Positions 18,571-27,108 of a DNA stretch of 64,000 nucleotides are shown piece by piece; the first letter of the stretch is position 1, and every line of letters begins with the position of its first letter. Both the position numbers and the translations under genes were made by a program. The notes beneath the pieces were generated by a model, which saw nothing but the letters and a program-made list of their open reading frames with translations, was not told where the DNA came from and did not search any database. Origin of the DNA: Ensifer oleiphilus (GTDB lineage Bacteria; Pseudomonadota; Alphaproteobacteria; Rhizobiales; Rhizobiaceae); contig NZ_JABWDU010000008.1 in the NCBI RefSeq assembly GCF_013371465.1, positions 222,109 through 286,108 of the forward strand, written 5' to 3'.

Positions 18571-18816
18571 ATGGACGACGAAACGAAACGACACTGGGCG
18601 CTGATCCGGACCCCGCCGGGGATAGAATGGTCCGGCCGCACGCGCTACGCGGCTGCGATGTTCTTCTACCAGCGCGGCGAGATGAATGCGGAAACGCTGG
18701 AGATCTACCGTATCTGTTCGCGGCTGGACGCGGAGGATCCGCTCTCCGTGCTCAGAAGCCACCATCTCGGATCCGAGTGGATCTCCAGGATGGAGGCGAT
18801 ACCGGACCGGCCCTAA
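18571..18816 (+). CDS. 81-residue protein of unknown function ending the FAD/GcvT operon
   Basis: It starts 9 bp after the GcvT-like stop in the same direction, so it is almost surely cotranscribed. The protein is acidic to neutral, with several Trp, Tyr and Arg residues and no signal peptide, cysteine pair or membrane segment. I recognise no domain. A small subunit or assembly factor for the upstream oxidoreductases is a guess based only on position. Confidence 0.65.
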   Translation: MDDETKRHWALIRTPPGIEWSGRTRYAAAMFFYQRGEMNAETLEIYRICSRLDAEDPLSVLRSHHLGSEWISRMEAIPDRP

Positions 18817-19133
18817 CGCGGCGGTTCGCTCAGTCCATCAAGTATCGCGCAATCGCCTCATAGGCGGGTAGCGAAATCGGATCATTGACCGTGTTGCGTC
18901 GAAAGGGGGCCCGCAAGCGTGCTCGCCAGGATCATCGCGCCGAGGATCGTAGATCCTCCAACGCGAGATCCGGGTACCGCATCGGCTTCAGAAATTGAAC
19001 GACATTGCCAAACGCTCCTGTCCAATTGCGACGGCTCCCTTCACCGCCCCGATCAGGCAATGGGGTCTGCGCGATGGAGCGTCTTTTCGTGCAGAACCGC
19101 GCCCGGATCCGCCAACGGATCTGGGTCCTGATC
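18817..19133. other. Intergenic, no gene recognised
   Basis: About 320 bp between convergent genes. Open frames here are arginine-rich shadow translations. I see no clear terminator hairpin with a T tract. Confidence 0.4.
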
Positions 19134-20624
19134 CTAGGCCGCCGATGCGGCGCTGCCACGACCTTCGACGACCTTGCCGCCCTGGGCGTCACGGCTCTCC
19201 TGTGCGGCGTAACGCGCCCGCTTCTGTTCGTACATGCTGAGGTCCGCGCGCTTGACCAGCGCCTCCATCGTTTCGCCGGCTTCACTGGTCGAAACGCCCA
19301 GCGATATGCTGAGCGGCGCATTGGAGTAGAACTGATTGTTTATCTTCAACAGTTCGTTGATCGTCTCAACCATCGTGGCCGCCGCTTGCCGGTCGGCGCC
19401 GGGCATCAGGATGGCAAACTCGTCGCCGCCGATGCGGGCGGCGTGGTTGGGCTGCGACACCGCCCCGTTCAGCACTTCGCCGAGCCGGCGCAGTAGCGCA
19501 TCGCCGGCATCATGGCCGAGCTGGTCGTTGGCGGCTTTGAGGCCATCCAGGTCGAGAACAATGGCCGAAACCGGTCGAAGCGACTTGCGCTCCAGCCTGT
19601 TCAACTCGTCCATGTAAAAGGCACGGTTGTGCAGCTTGGTCAGCACGTCGTGCTTGCCGAGATATTCGAGATAGGCCTCGGCTTTCTTGCGCGCGGTGAT
19701 ATCGGTCAGCGCCACCTGCACCAACGACCAGTCGCCTTCGTGGCCGGGAAGCACTGAGAACTGCAGCAGCACGTGGCGCTCCGACCCATCGAGCGCATAG
19801 TTCACCACCTCACGGTGGTGCAGAAGGTTGCCGTTCCAAAGCTCGATCAGCTGCTCGCGGAAGTGCTTCTCCATTTCGTTGCGAAAGATATCGCCGAGAT
19901 GCTGGAGCAGCGTGTTCCGGTCCGGCGCACAGAACAGGTCGAGCGTCGCCTGGTTGATGTCGATAACCCGGATTTCGCTCATGCATTGGCGCACGAACTC
20001 CGGATGCACGTCGGTGAAGACGCGAAAATCGACGATCCCGCGTTCACGGACGTCCTCGAGCAGCAGCTTGATGCGGCTGAAGTCCTCCACCCACAGCGAC
20101 ACGGGCGAATGTTCGAAGATGCCTTCGGCATACTGCCGGTTGGCGCGCTCGTTGCGCCGCGCCTCTTCCCGCGCCGTGACGTCTTCCGTCGTCAGCAGCA
20201 GCCGCCCCAGCGTGTTCTCGTATCCTGGCAGCACAGAGCCGCGCAGCTGGATATCGAGCCGGCGGCCCGATAGCGTGTAGTTGACAGCGCTGCTGCTGAA
20301 CTCGGTCTTGCCGTCCCACAATTCGGCAAGCTCATTGACATGGCTTTCGAGCATTTCGTCGCGAAAGACTTTCGACAGGTTCGCCGACAGATGATCGAGA
20401 TCGCGCGCTTCGAACAGCTCCAGTGTCCGGCGGTTGACCTGCAGGACACGAATTTGGCTGGAGCACGCGGCGACACGCGTCAGATCCTCCCTAAGATAGG
20501 CGCGGATATCCGTGACACCCCCGGCCCGCCAGCGATCGAACTGCGCCTTGACCCCACTGAAATCCTCGATCCACATCGCGATCGGCGCCAGATCAAAAAT
20601 GTTGGTGTCGGAAGAACCTGTCAT
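19134..20624 (-). CDS. Diguanylate cyclase with tandem PAS-like sensor domains
   Basis: A 496-residue cytoplasmic protein. The C-terminal GGDEF domain has the intact active motif GGDEF at residues 399-403, so it should make cyclic di-GMP from GTP. The RxxD inhibitory site five residues before the motif is absent (SQPN instead). Residues 1-310 are two PAS-like units with an exact 160-residue period: WxEDFS at 18 and 178, IRV at 58 and 218, ELW at 101 and 261, VNY at 114 and 274, VLPG at 131 and 291. There is no membrane segment, so the signal is probably intracellular. ATG 20624 follows a weak GGAACAGG. Confidence 0.9.
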   Translation of the reverse strand: MTGSSDTNIFDLAPIAMWIEDFSGVKAQFDRWRAGGVTDIRAYLREDLTRVAACSSQIRVLQVNRRTLELFEARDLDHLSANLSKVFRDEMLESHVNELAELWDGKTEFSSSAVNYTLSGRRLDIQLRGSVLPGYENTLGRLLLTTEDVTAREEARRNERANRQYAEGIFEHSPVSLWVEDFSRIKLLLEDVRERGIVDFRVFTDVHPEFVRQCMSEIRVIDINQATLDLFCAPDRNTLLQHLGDIFRNEMEKHFREQLIELWNGNLLHHREVVNYALDGSERHVLLQFSVLPGHEGDWSLVQVALTDITARKKAEAYLEYLGKHDVLTKLHNRAFYMDELNRLERKSLRPVSAIVLDLDGLKAANDQLGHDAGDALLRRLGEVLNGAVSQPNHAARIGGDEFAILMPGADRQAAATMVETINELLKINNQFYSNAPLSISLGVSTSEAGETMEALVKRADLSMYEQKRARYAAQESRDAQGGKVVEGRGSAASAA

Positions 20625-21040
20625 ACCTGTTCCATCTCGGTTGGCGGGGAGAGGGGTGCGTGCAAGGCGCGTCGCCTTTAGAGGCAACCTAGCGCTTTTT
20701 AAGTAAAGATACGTAAATCCTCAACAGCGGATCACCGTTGAGCGGAACGATCCGTGCAACATCTGAAGCGGACGATGATCCGACATCTGCGTGCTGCGCG
20801 ACGAAACCTGGGCCGGGCCGCTGACATCGCTGCGTCTCCCACGATCAGGACTGCCGGTGCGCGTTCGCCTCAAGGACATACACAGCCACAGGCGCAACCC
20901 GCGCGCCGATGGCGCCGAGGTTTTGCCTGCCGTCGCCATCGACCCATTTGGCCGGCATCGGAATGGCGAAACACGCCCCTTGCGGCAATCGCGGCGGCCG
21001 CTATCTCATTGCGCTCATCGGGTTCGGAAAAGGAAGTGCT
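20625..21040. other. Divergent intergenic region, no gene recognised
   Basis: About 415 bp between the diguanylate cyclase and an alpha/beta hydrolase. The frame of the hydrolase stays open to 20909, but the extra N-terminal sequence looks non-coding. I see no operator I can name. Confidence 0.4.
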
Positions 21041-21847
21041 ATGCTGTTTCGCGACGATGATCTGACCCACCTCGAAAGCCACGGCATCCCGCCGCTTCCG
21101 GAACCTGCCGAACAGGGCTTCGTCGAAACCCAGGGCGTCCGCATCTGGTATGCAAGCCATGGCTCGGGGCCGGCAGTGATCCTCTTGCATGGCGGCATGG
21201 GAAACAGCGGCAACTGGGGCTATCAGGTGCCGGCGATCATCGATGCCGGCTATCGCGCCGTGGTTATCGACAGCCGAGGCCATGGCCGCAGCACACGGGA
21301 TGCACGTGACTACAGCTATCAACTGATGGCAGCAGACACCCGCGCCGTCATGGATCGGCTGCAGATCCACAAGGCTGCGATCATCGGTTGGAGCGACGGT
21401 GCCGATACTGGCCTCATCCTTGCGCAGGAAACGCCTGAGCGTGTCGCGGGCCTCTTCTTCTTCGCCTGCAACGTCGACAGTTCTGGCACCAGGCCATTCG
21501 AGTTCACGCCCGTGATCGGCCGCATCTGGCAGCAGCATCAGAACGACTATGCAACGCTCTCGGCGACACCAGAAGACTTCGATGCGCTCTCGCAAGCCAT
21601 CGAAATCATGCAGGAAGAGCAGCCTAACCTGTCAGCTGCCGAGCTTGCGGCAATCTCCGTGCCCGTGACCGTCGTCCTCGGTGAACACGATGAATTCATC
21701 AGGCCGGAGCACATGGCCTATCTCGCCGCCACCCTGCCCGACGCGACTCATCAGGTGCTTCCCGGTCTCAGCCACTTCGCGCCGCTGCAAGCTCCCCATC
21801 TATTCAACGACGCCGTTCTCACCTTCTTGAGACGGGTCTTGGCCTAG
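21041..21847 (+). CDS. Alpha/beta-hydrolase fold enzyme
   Basis: A 268-residue hydrolase. The oxyanion-hole segment is LLHGGMGNSGNW, the nucleophile elbow G-W-S-D-G places Ser near residue 119, the acid is in 'VVLGEHDEFI' and the histidine in LPGLSHFAPL. This is the arrangement of small serine hydrolases such as esterases and lactonases. ATG 21041 begins directly with natural coding sequence. The substrate cannot be predicted, and there is no operon partner in the same direction within 140 bp. Confidence 0.85.
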   Translation: MLFRDDDLTHLESHGIPPLPEPAEQGFVETQGVRIWYASHGSGPAVILLHGGMGNSGNWGYQVPAIIDAGYRAVVIDSRGHGRSTRDARDYSYQLMAADTRAVMDRLQIHKAAIIGWSDGADTGLILAQETPERVAGLFFFACNVDSSGTRPFEFTPVIGRIWQQHQNDYATLSATPEDFDALSQAIEIMQEEQPNLSAAELAAISVPVTVVLGEHDEFIRPEHMAYLAATLPDATHQVLPGLSHFAPLQAPHLFNDAVLTFLRRVLA

Positions 21848-21988
21848 CGCCGGCTGCCAGATTGCTCCGATCGGCGAGGGAAAATTGCCCTCCCATGTCG
21901 GTTTCCGGAAAGCGAACAGCAGATCGGCGAAAACGGTGGTTTGTGTCTATCGCGAGCGATACAACCGGGGAGCGATCAGGAGGAAAGC

Positions 21989-22996
21989 ATGCAGAAGTTT
22001 GATTACCCAAGGGGCACGGTTTCCCGTCTCAGCATCGACAGCGATGTTCTGAAAAGCAATCGGCTCGGGGACCCGACCCGCCGCGACGTCGATGTCTATG
22101 TCCCCGCAAACCACGAGGGTGCCGGCCTGCCGCTGCTCGTCGACCTCGTCGGCTTTACCGCTGGCGGACCGCTGCATACCGCGTGGAAACCCTTCTTCGA
22201 GAACGTGCCGGAACGCCTGGACAGGCTGATCGCGACCGGGCAGATGCCGCCGGTGGCCGTCGCCTTTCCCGATTGCTTCACGTCGCTCGGCGGCAACCAA
22301 TATGTCAACAGTTCGGTCGTCGGCCGCTGGGAGGATTTCCTCATCGACGAGATGCTTCCGGCAGTCGAGGCCCGCTTCGGCTGCGGTGGCACCGGGCGGC
22401 GCGGCGTTTTCGGCAAAAGTTCAGGCGGTTACGGCGCCTTCTCCCATGCCTTCCGGCGGCCGGATATCTGGGCTGCGGCCGCAAGCCATTCGGGTGACGC
22501 CGGCTTCGACCTGATGGCAGCCGATTTCCCGATGATCCTACGCGTCCTTGCGCGGCATGATCTCTCGATCGAAAGCTGGTTTCGATCCTATGAAGCGCGG
22601 GAGAAACATAAAGATGAGGACATACCGGTCCTACTCGTTCTCGCCCAGGCCGCAAGCTACGACCCAGATCCCAGCCTCGACGTGTTCAAGGGTCTGCGGC
22701 TTCCGGTCGACCTGGAAACCTGCGAGTTCATCGAGGACCGCTGGAAGAACTGGATGGCCTGCGATCCCGTCGAGCTGGCGAAGGCCCATGGACACAACAT
22801 CGGCAAGCTCAAGGCCTTCTACATGGATTGCGGCACGGTGGATCAGTACAATCTGCTCTACGGCAATCGCCGGATCCACCGGACGCTGAAGGAACTCGGT
22901 ATCACCCATACCTATGAGGAGTTCGAGGACAACCACAATTCGGTCGATTACCGCATGGATGTCAGCCTGCCCTTCCTCGCCAAGGCGCTGCAATAA
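21989..22996 (+). CDS. Putative esterase (esterase D/enterochelin esterase-like)
   Basis: A 335-residue alpha/beta hydrolase of the putative esterase family. The nucleophile elbow is G-K-S-S-G-G near residue 145, and the catalytic His is probably in 'EFEDNHNSVDYR' near the end. There is no signal peptide. AGGAGGAAAGC directly before ATG 21989 is a strong ribosome-binding site and fixes the start. It follows the previous hydrolase by about 140 bp and could be a separate unit. Natural substrates of such proteins include acyl-glutathione, siderophore esters and sugar esters; none is indicated here. Confidence 0.85.
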   Translation: MQKFDYPRGTVSRLSIDSDVLKSNRLGDPTRRDVDVYVPANHEGAGLPLLVDLVGFTAGGPLHTAWKPFFENVPERLDRLIATGQMPPVAVAFPDCFTSLGGNQYVNSSVVGRWEDFLIDEMLPAVEARFGCGGTGRRGVFGKSSGGYGAFSHAFRRPDIWAAAASHSGDAGFDLMAADFPMILRVLARHDLSIESWFRSYEAREKHKDEDIPVLLVLAQAASYDPDPSLDVFKGLRLPVDLETCEFIEDRWKNWMACDPVELAKAHGHNIGKLKAFYMDCGTVDQYNLLYGNRRIHRTLKELGITHTYEEFEDNHNSVDYRMDVSLPFLAKALQ

Positions 22997-23097
22997 TCTC
23001 CATCAACCGCGCCCGGCCGGCCGAAGTTTCGACCGGCCGCAGTGTGTTAGTAGCTGCGATCAGAGATGCGTGACGCGGTTGCCACAGCCTCCCGGCC

Positions 23098-23658
23098 TCA
23101 AGCGGCACGCCGGTCGTGGCGTCCCTCTTCGATCTCCTCGACGATCTTGGCAACGAAGGCGTCGAGATCGTCGGGGGAGCGGGAGGTGATGATGCCGTGG
23201 TCGTTGACGACCTTGGCATCGACCCACTGCGCGCCGGCATTTTCGACATCCTTGCGGATCGAGGCATAGGATGTTGCCTTGCGCCCCTTCAAAGCGTCGG
23301 CCTCTACCAGCAGCCAGGGCGCGTGGCAGATAGCCGCCACCACCTTGCCCGATTGCACGAAATCGCTGACGACCCGCATGGCGTCAGCATCTTTCCGCAA
23401 GAGATCAGGATTGATCTGGCCACCGGGCAGCACAAGCGCATCGAAGTCGCGAACGAACACGTCCTTCGCCGTGAGGTCGACTTCGACTGTATCGCCCCAA
23501 TCTCCCTTGTCCCAACTCTTGATCGCGCGTTTTTCGGGCGACGCGATGGTCACTTTGGCACCGCGCTTCGACAGTTCGTCGCGCGGCACACGCAACTCCG
23601 AACGCTCATAGCCGTCGGTTGCAAGAATGAGAATTCTGGCGGTGTCGATCGATGGCAT
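23098..23658 (-). CDS. DJ-1/PfpI-family protein
   Basis: A 186-residue protein of the type 1 glutamine amidotransferase-like DJ-1/PfpI group. The nucleophilic cysteine is in 'VAAICHAPWLLVEADAL', with the Glu-like position early at YERSELR and the strand 'ALVLPGGQINPD'. Relatives include YhbO-like stress proteins reported as deglycases or proteases, functions that are debated. ATG 23658 has AAGGAC upstream; the open extension to 23790 looks non-coding. It ends at 23098, convergent with the esterase. Confidence 0.88.
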   Translation of the reverse strand: MPSIDTARILILATDGYERSELRVPRDELSKRGAKVTIASPEKRAIKSWDKGDWGDTVEVDLTAKDVFVRDFDALVLPGGQINPDLLRKDADAMRVVSDFVQSGKVVAAICHAPWLLVEADALKGRKATSYASIRKDVENAGAQWVDAKVVNDHGIITSRSPDDLDAFVAKIVEEIEEGRHDRRAA

Positions 23659-23806
23659 AACCAAGTCCTTTCCCGGTTTGTGAACCAACTGGAAGAACCG
23701 GCTGCAGGCGGAATGGTTCCCTCGTAACGCTTGCGCCGCCGTAAAGCGCATCATGCGCCGGTAACCAGCAACGCCGTCTTGAAGGTCCAACCTTCGATAA
23801 ACGCCT

Positions 23807-24244
23807 TCATGGCGTTAGCAACCAGAACACCGATCCGGCAAGAAGGATGAATAGGGCAACAAGCTTGCCGAAGCGCTGCATGCCGTGAGATGTGTCGTCT
23901 CCCAGAATGGAGTTCCAAAACGCTCCGCCGGTGGCATCGACGTCGGCGGTTGCCGCCAACGCGGTCGGCGGGTTCGCGGATGTCGCCGCACTGTAATCAT
24001 GAGGGCGCGGCTGCCGGTTCGCCTTGGCGGTTTCGTCGTCATAGATGCTGGCGCTGACAACCCTGCCATCGCCCGCATCGGCTACCTGAGCTTCGCGCGA
24101 CACGCGATCTTCCGGCTCCGGTCGCCCCATGAGCACATCCAGCCACGCGCGGCGCGCCTGCGCCGCGGCCGCATGTCGGGGCCATTGCGCGGATGCTGAA
24201 AGGATCGCCGAAGAGCGGCTGGTTTTGGGATGACGGAGTGACAT
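23807..24244 (-). CDS. Small protein with one C-terminal membrane helix, function unknown
   Basis: A 145-residue protein. The first 115 residues are polar and rich in Arg, Ala and Asp. The last 20 residues form a hydrophobic helix (VALFILLAGSVFWLL), suggesting a tail-anchored inner-membrane protein. TAAAGGAGG sits 7 nt before ATG 24244, a strong site that supports a real gene. I recognise no family. It is followed by the PfpI gene in the same direction, about 150 bp away. Confidence 0.65.
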   Translation of the reverse strand: MSLRHPKTSRSSAILSASAQWPRHAAAAQARRAWLDVLMGRPEPEDRVSREAQVADAGDGRVVSASIYDDETAKANRQPRPHDYSAATSANPPTALAATADVDATGGAFWNSILGDDTSHGMQRFGKLVALFILLAGSVFWLLTP

Positions 24245-24312
24245 CGCGGGCCTCCTTTAACTCGGAATGCCGCTGAAGCGCGTTTGTTCCATCACCTTCA
24301 TCGAACGCGCAA

Positions 24313-24355
24313 ATAAAAAGGGCGCTCAACCCTTGACGAGGAGCGCCCTTTTTGA
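24313..24355. terminator. Bidirectional Rho-independent terminator
   Basis: AAAAAGGGCGCTC pairs with GAGCGCCCTTTTT around a 13-nt loop, with A/T tracts at both ends. It lies upstream of the small membrane-protein gene and before the decayed SDR sequence. The gene it originally served on the plus strand is not visible, which fits local rearrangement. Confidence 0.8.
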
Positions 24356-24475
24356 CCCGGACAGCTTCGAACGCGCGGCTGTAGCCGCTGCAGGAAGCCA
24401 TCGATACGGGTAGTGATGCCTAAATAGTTGAGCCCGTCCGGATTTCAAGGCCTCTTTCCACGTCTCCTGTTGATT

Positions 24476-24948
24476 GTTCTGAGAACCGGCACGGCCTTCG
24501 TCTGCGCGCGCGAATCCCTTCCGCATCTGATCGAGAGCAAAGGCAATATCGTCGTTCTCGCGTCGATTGCCGGATTGTTCGCAGGACCGGATGCCGCCGG
24601 CTACGTCACGATGAAACACGGCTGCATCGGCCTGGCGAAGTCGCTGGCGCGCGACTACGGGCGCCGCGGCGTCCGCACCAACACGGTCTGCCCCGGCTGG
24701 GTCACGACCGCGATGGCCGACGAGCAGATGGAATTCATCGTCGATAAGTTCAAGCTGAAGAGCATCGAGGAAGCCTACGCGCTTATCACCAAGGACGTGC
24801 CGCTCGGCCGACCGGCAATGGCCGATGACGTCGCCAATGCCGTCTGCTTCCTGGCGTCCGCCGAAGCCTCGATGATCAATGGCGCTGTCCTGACGGTGAT
24901 GGCGGTGCCGGCACCGTCGATCTGCCTACACTTGCATTTGCCGAATAG
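24476..24948 (+). pseudogene. Short-chain dehydrogenase remnant (5' deleted, frameshifted)
   Basis: The readable protein starts in the middle of an SDR: 'FVCARESLPHLIESKGNIVVLASIAGL' style sequence, then the active site Y-V-T-M-K and 'RTNTVCPGWVTTAM'. The N-terminal Rossmann half with the G-x-x-x-G-x-G cofactor motif is missing. Near 24897 the frame shifts by one base: the expected DGGAGTVDLPTLAFAE ending is in the neighbouring frame and stops at 24946-24948. Both lesions argue for a pseudogene. It directly precedes the MoaF-HpaD fusion and probably belonged to the same aromatic-amine cluster. Confidence 0.75.
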
Positions 24949-24962
24949 GAGGAGGAAACGAC

Positions 24963-25568
24963 GTGAATCCGAATCCGAAAGACTGGAAAACCTACGATCA
25001 GTTTGCCTATGGCATCGACACAAACCGGCTGCCGGCGAGCGATGCCCTTGCCGGATCGACCCAGACGCTCGCCTTTGACGACGGCCGGAGGGTGGAACTG
25101 ACTTTTGCCAAAGGCAGCGTCGATTGGTCTGATGGGAAGGATAGCGGCACCGACAAGGCCGAAGTTGTCGAGGTCGCCGCAAGCACCTACTTCGTCGAAA
25201 TCATCTTCAAGAACCTTCCCAAGGAAGCCGAAACGACGCCGCTCAACATCATCGACCTGCTCGACCTGATGTCGACCTCCGGCTGGCTCGCCAACATCGA
25301 GCGCGGGCCCGGTCGCCACGGCATCTCTAATGCCTTCTTCCTTTATGTCCGCGTCCCGGATGGTCATCGCATCGAGATCTATTGCTCGGATTACCAGACG
25401 GTCGATCCGGATCTGGAGCCAATCAAATGGGATCTCAAGGACCCACAGCGCCAGACGCTTTGGGGGGGGGCGCCTGCTCCGCGCTCCTGGTTCGAGGAAG
25501 GCAGCCAGTTTGCCGGCGCCGAGACGGTGGAATCGGCATTGAAGGCGCAACCTATCATCCCCCCGTAA
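24963..25568 (+). pseudogene. MoaF N-terminus fused to HpaD C-terminus (deletion chimera)
   Basis: A 201-residue frame starting at GTG 24963 behind GGAGGAGGAAACGAC. Residues 1 to about 93 read as MoaF, ending 'YFVEIIFKNLPKEAET'. From about residue 95 it changes to the C-terminal part of the homoprotocatechuate 2,3-dioxygenase HpaD: 'GPGRHGISNAFFLYVRVPDGHRIEIY' and 'LKDPQRQTLW'. The Glu iron ligand (HRIEIY) remains, but the two His ligands and the N-terminal module are lost, so ring cleavage is not expected. The simplest cause is one deletion that also removed anything between the two genes, such as hpaE. A run of nine G at 25462-25470 stays in frame. Confidence 0.8.
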
Positions 25569-25637
25569 TTCGGGGCATGAAAGACTCGCGGCCGGCACAA
25601 GACGACTGGCAGCTATCGGCGCAAGGGGAGGAACGGA

Positions 25638-27050
25638 ATGGACGAGAAGACTTTCGGTGAGTGGTCGCAGAAGGCTGCGGAGTGGGGATCGGCCTATAGG
25701 GCGTCGTTGCGCGACCGTCCCGTTCGTGCTCAAACGGCACCGGGCGCAATCGCCGCCCAGATCCCGACGAAGCCACCGCAGACCGGCGAGGACATGCAGG
25801 CGATCTTCGAGGATTTCGAGAAGATCATCCTGCCCGGAATGACCCACTGGCAGCACCCGCGTTTCTTCGCCTATTTCCCCGCCAACGCTGCACCCGTCTC
25901 CGTCATCGCCGAGTATCTGGTGACGGCGATGGCCGCCCAATGCATGCTGTGGCAGACCTCCCCTGCGGCAACAGAGCTTGAAACCAGGGTTCTCGACTGG
26001 CTGCGCCAGGCAATCGGCCTGCCCGACGGCTTTTCCGGTGTCATCCAGGACTCCGCCTCCTCCGCCACGCTGTCCGCCGTGCTCGTCATGCGCGAGCGCG
26101 CCCTGAACTGGAAGGGCAACAAGCAGGGGCTCAGCGCGCACGCTCCCTTGCGCATCTACTCCTCGGATCAGGTCCATACTTCGATCGACAGGGCCATCTG
26201 GGTTTCCGGCATCGGCGAGGAAAACCTCGTGCGCATCCCGGTGACCGGACCTCTGCAGAGCATGGACATCGAAGCACTCGAAGCGGCAATTCTGCGGGAC
26301 AAGGCGGCAGGGTTTCTGCCGGCCGGGGTCATCGCCTGTACCGGCGGCACCAGCACCGGCGCCTGCGACGATATCGCCGAAGTCGTGCGTGTCGCCCACA
26401 GACACGGCCTCTATGTCCATGTCGATGCGGCATGGGCAGGCTCCGCGATGATCTGCGAGGAATTCCGGTCGCTCTGGGCCGGTGTCGAAGAGGCGGATTC
26501 GGTCGTCTTCAACCCGCACAAATGGCTGGGTGCCCAGTTCGACTGCTCCGCGCACTTCATCCGCAATCCGGATGACCTCGTCCGTACGCTGGCGATCCAG
26601 CCGGAATATTTGAAGACACACGGTCGCGACGGCATCATCAACTATTCCGAATGGACGATCCCGCTCGGCCGGCGCTTCCGCGCGTTGAAACTGTGGTTCC
26701 TGCTGCGCTTCCACGGGCTGGACGGCTTGAAGGCGATGATCCGCAACCATGTCGCCTGGGCGAGCCGCTTTGCAGAGCGTCTTGGAGCGATTGACGACTT
26801 CGAAATCGTCACTGCACCGCGTTTCTCGCTGTTCTCGTTCCGCCATCGCGGTGGCGACGACAGCGACGCCCACAACATCGCCCTCGTCAACGCCATCAAC
26901 GACGATGGCCGCATCTACCTTACCCAGACGCGGGTCGACGGCCGCGTCGCCATCCGCTTCCAGGCCGGCCAGTTCGACATGACCGAGGCGGATGCCGATG
27001 TCGCGTTTGATGTCATCACCGAGATCGCGGCAAGGATGGCGAACCAATAA
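25638..27050 (+). CDS. Aromatic L-amino acid decarboxylase (PLP-dependent, group II)
   Basis: A 470-residue intact decarboxylase. Family blocks: 'HPRFFAYFPANAAPVSVIAEYL', 'WQTSPAATELE', 'ACTGGTSTGACDDI', the cofactor Asp and Ala in 'VHVDAAWAGSA' and the PLP lysine in FNPHKWLG near residue 300. It should convert tyrosine, phenylalanine or tryptophan type amino acids to amines such as tyramine. Its place between HpaD and FAH sequences suggests a route from tyrosine through tyramine to homoprotocatechuate. It is undamaged although its neighbours are broken. ATG 25638 has AGGGGAGGAA upstream. Confidence 0.92.
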   Translation: MDEKTFGEWSQKAAEWGSAYRASLRDRPVRAQTAPGAIAAQIPTKPPQTGEDMQAIFEDFEKIILPGMTHWQHPRFFAYFPANAAPVSVIAEYLVTAMAAQCMLWQTSPAATELETRVLDWLRQAIGLPDGFSGVIQDSASSATLSAVLVMRERALNWKGNKQGLSAHAPLRIYSSDQVHTSIDRAIWVSGIGEENLVRIPVTGPLQSMDIEALEAAILRDKAAGFLPAGVIACTGGTSTGACDDIAEVVRVAHRHGLYVHVDAAWAGSAMICEEFRSLWAGVEEADSVVFNPHKWLGAQFDCSAHFIRNPDDLVRTLAIQPEYLKTHGRDGIINYSEWTIPLGRRFRALKLWFLLRFHGLDGLKAMIRNHVAWASRFAERLGAIDDFEIVTAPRFSLFSFRHRGGDDSDAHNIALVNAINDDGRIYLTQTRVDGRVAIRFQAGQFDMTEADADVAFDVITEIAARMANQ

Positions 27051-27108
27051 TCTCAGAGATCGAACATGCCTGCCCGTCGGCACCGCCTGACCAGGCCGGA
27101 GGATTGAA

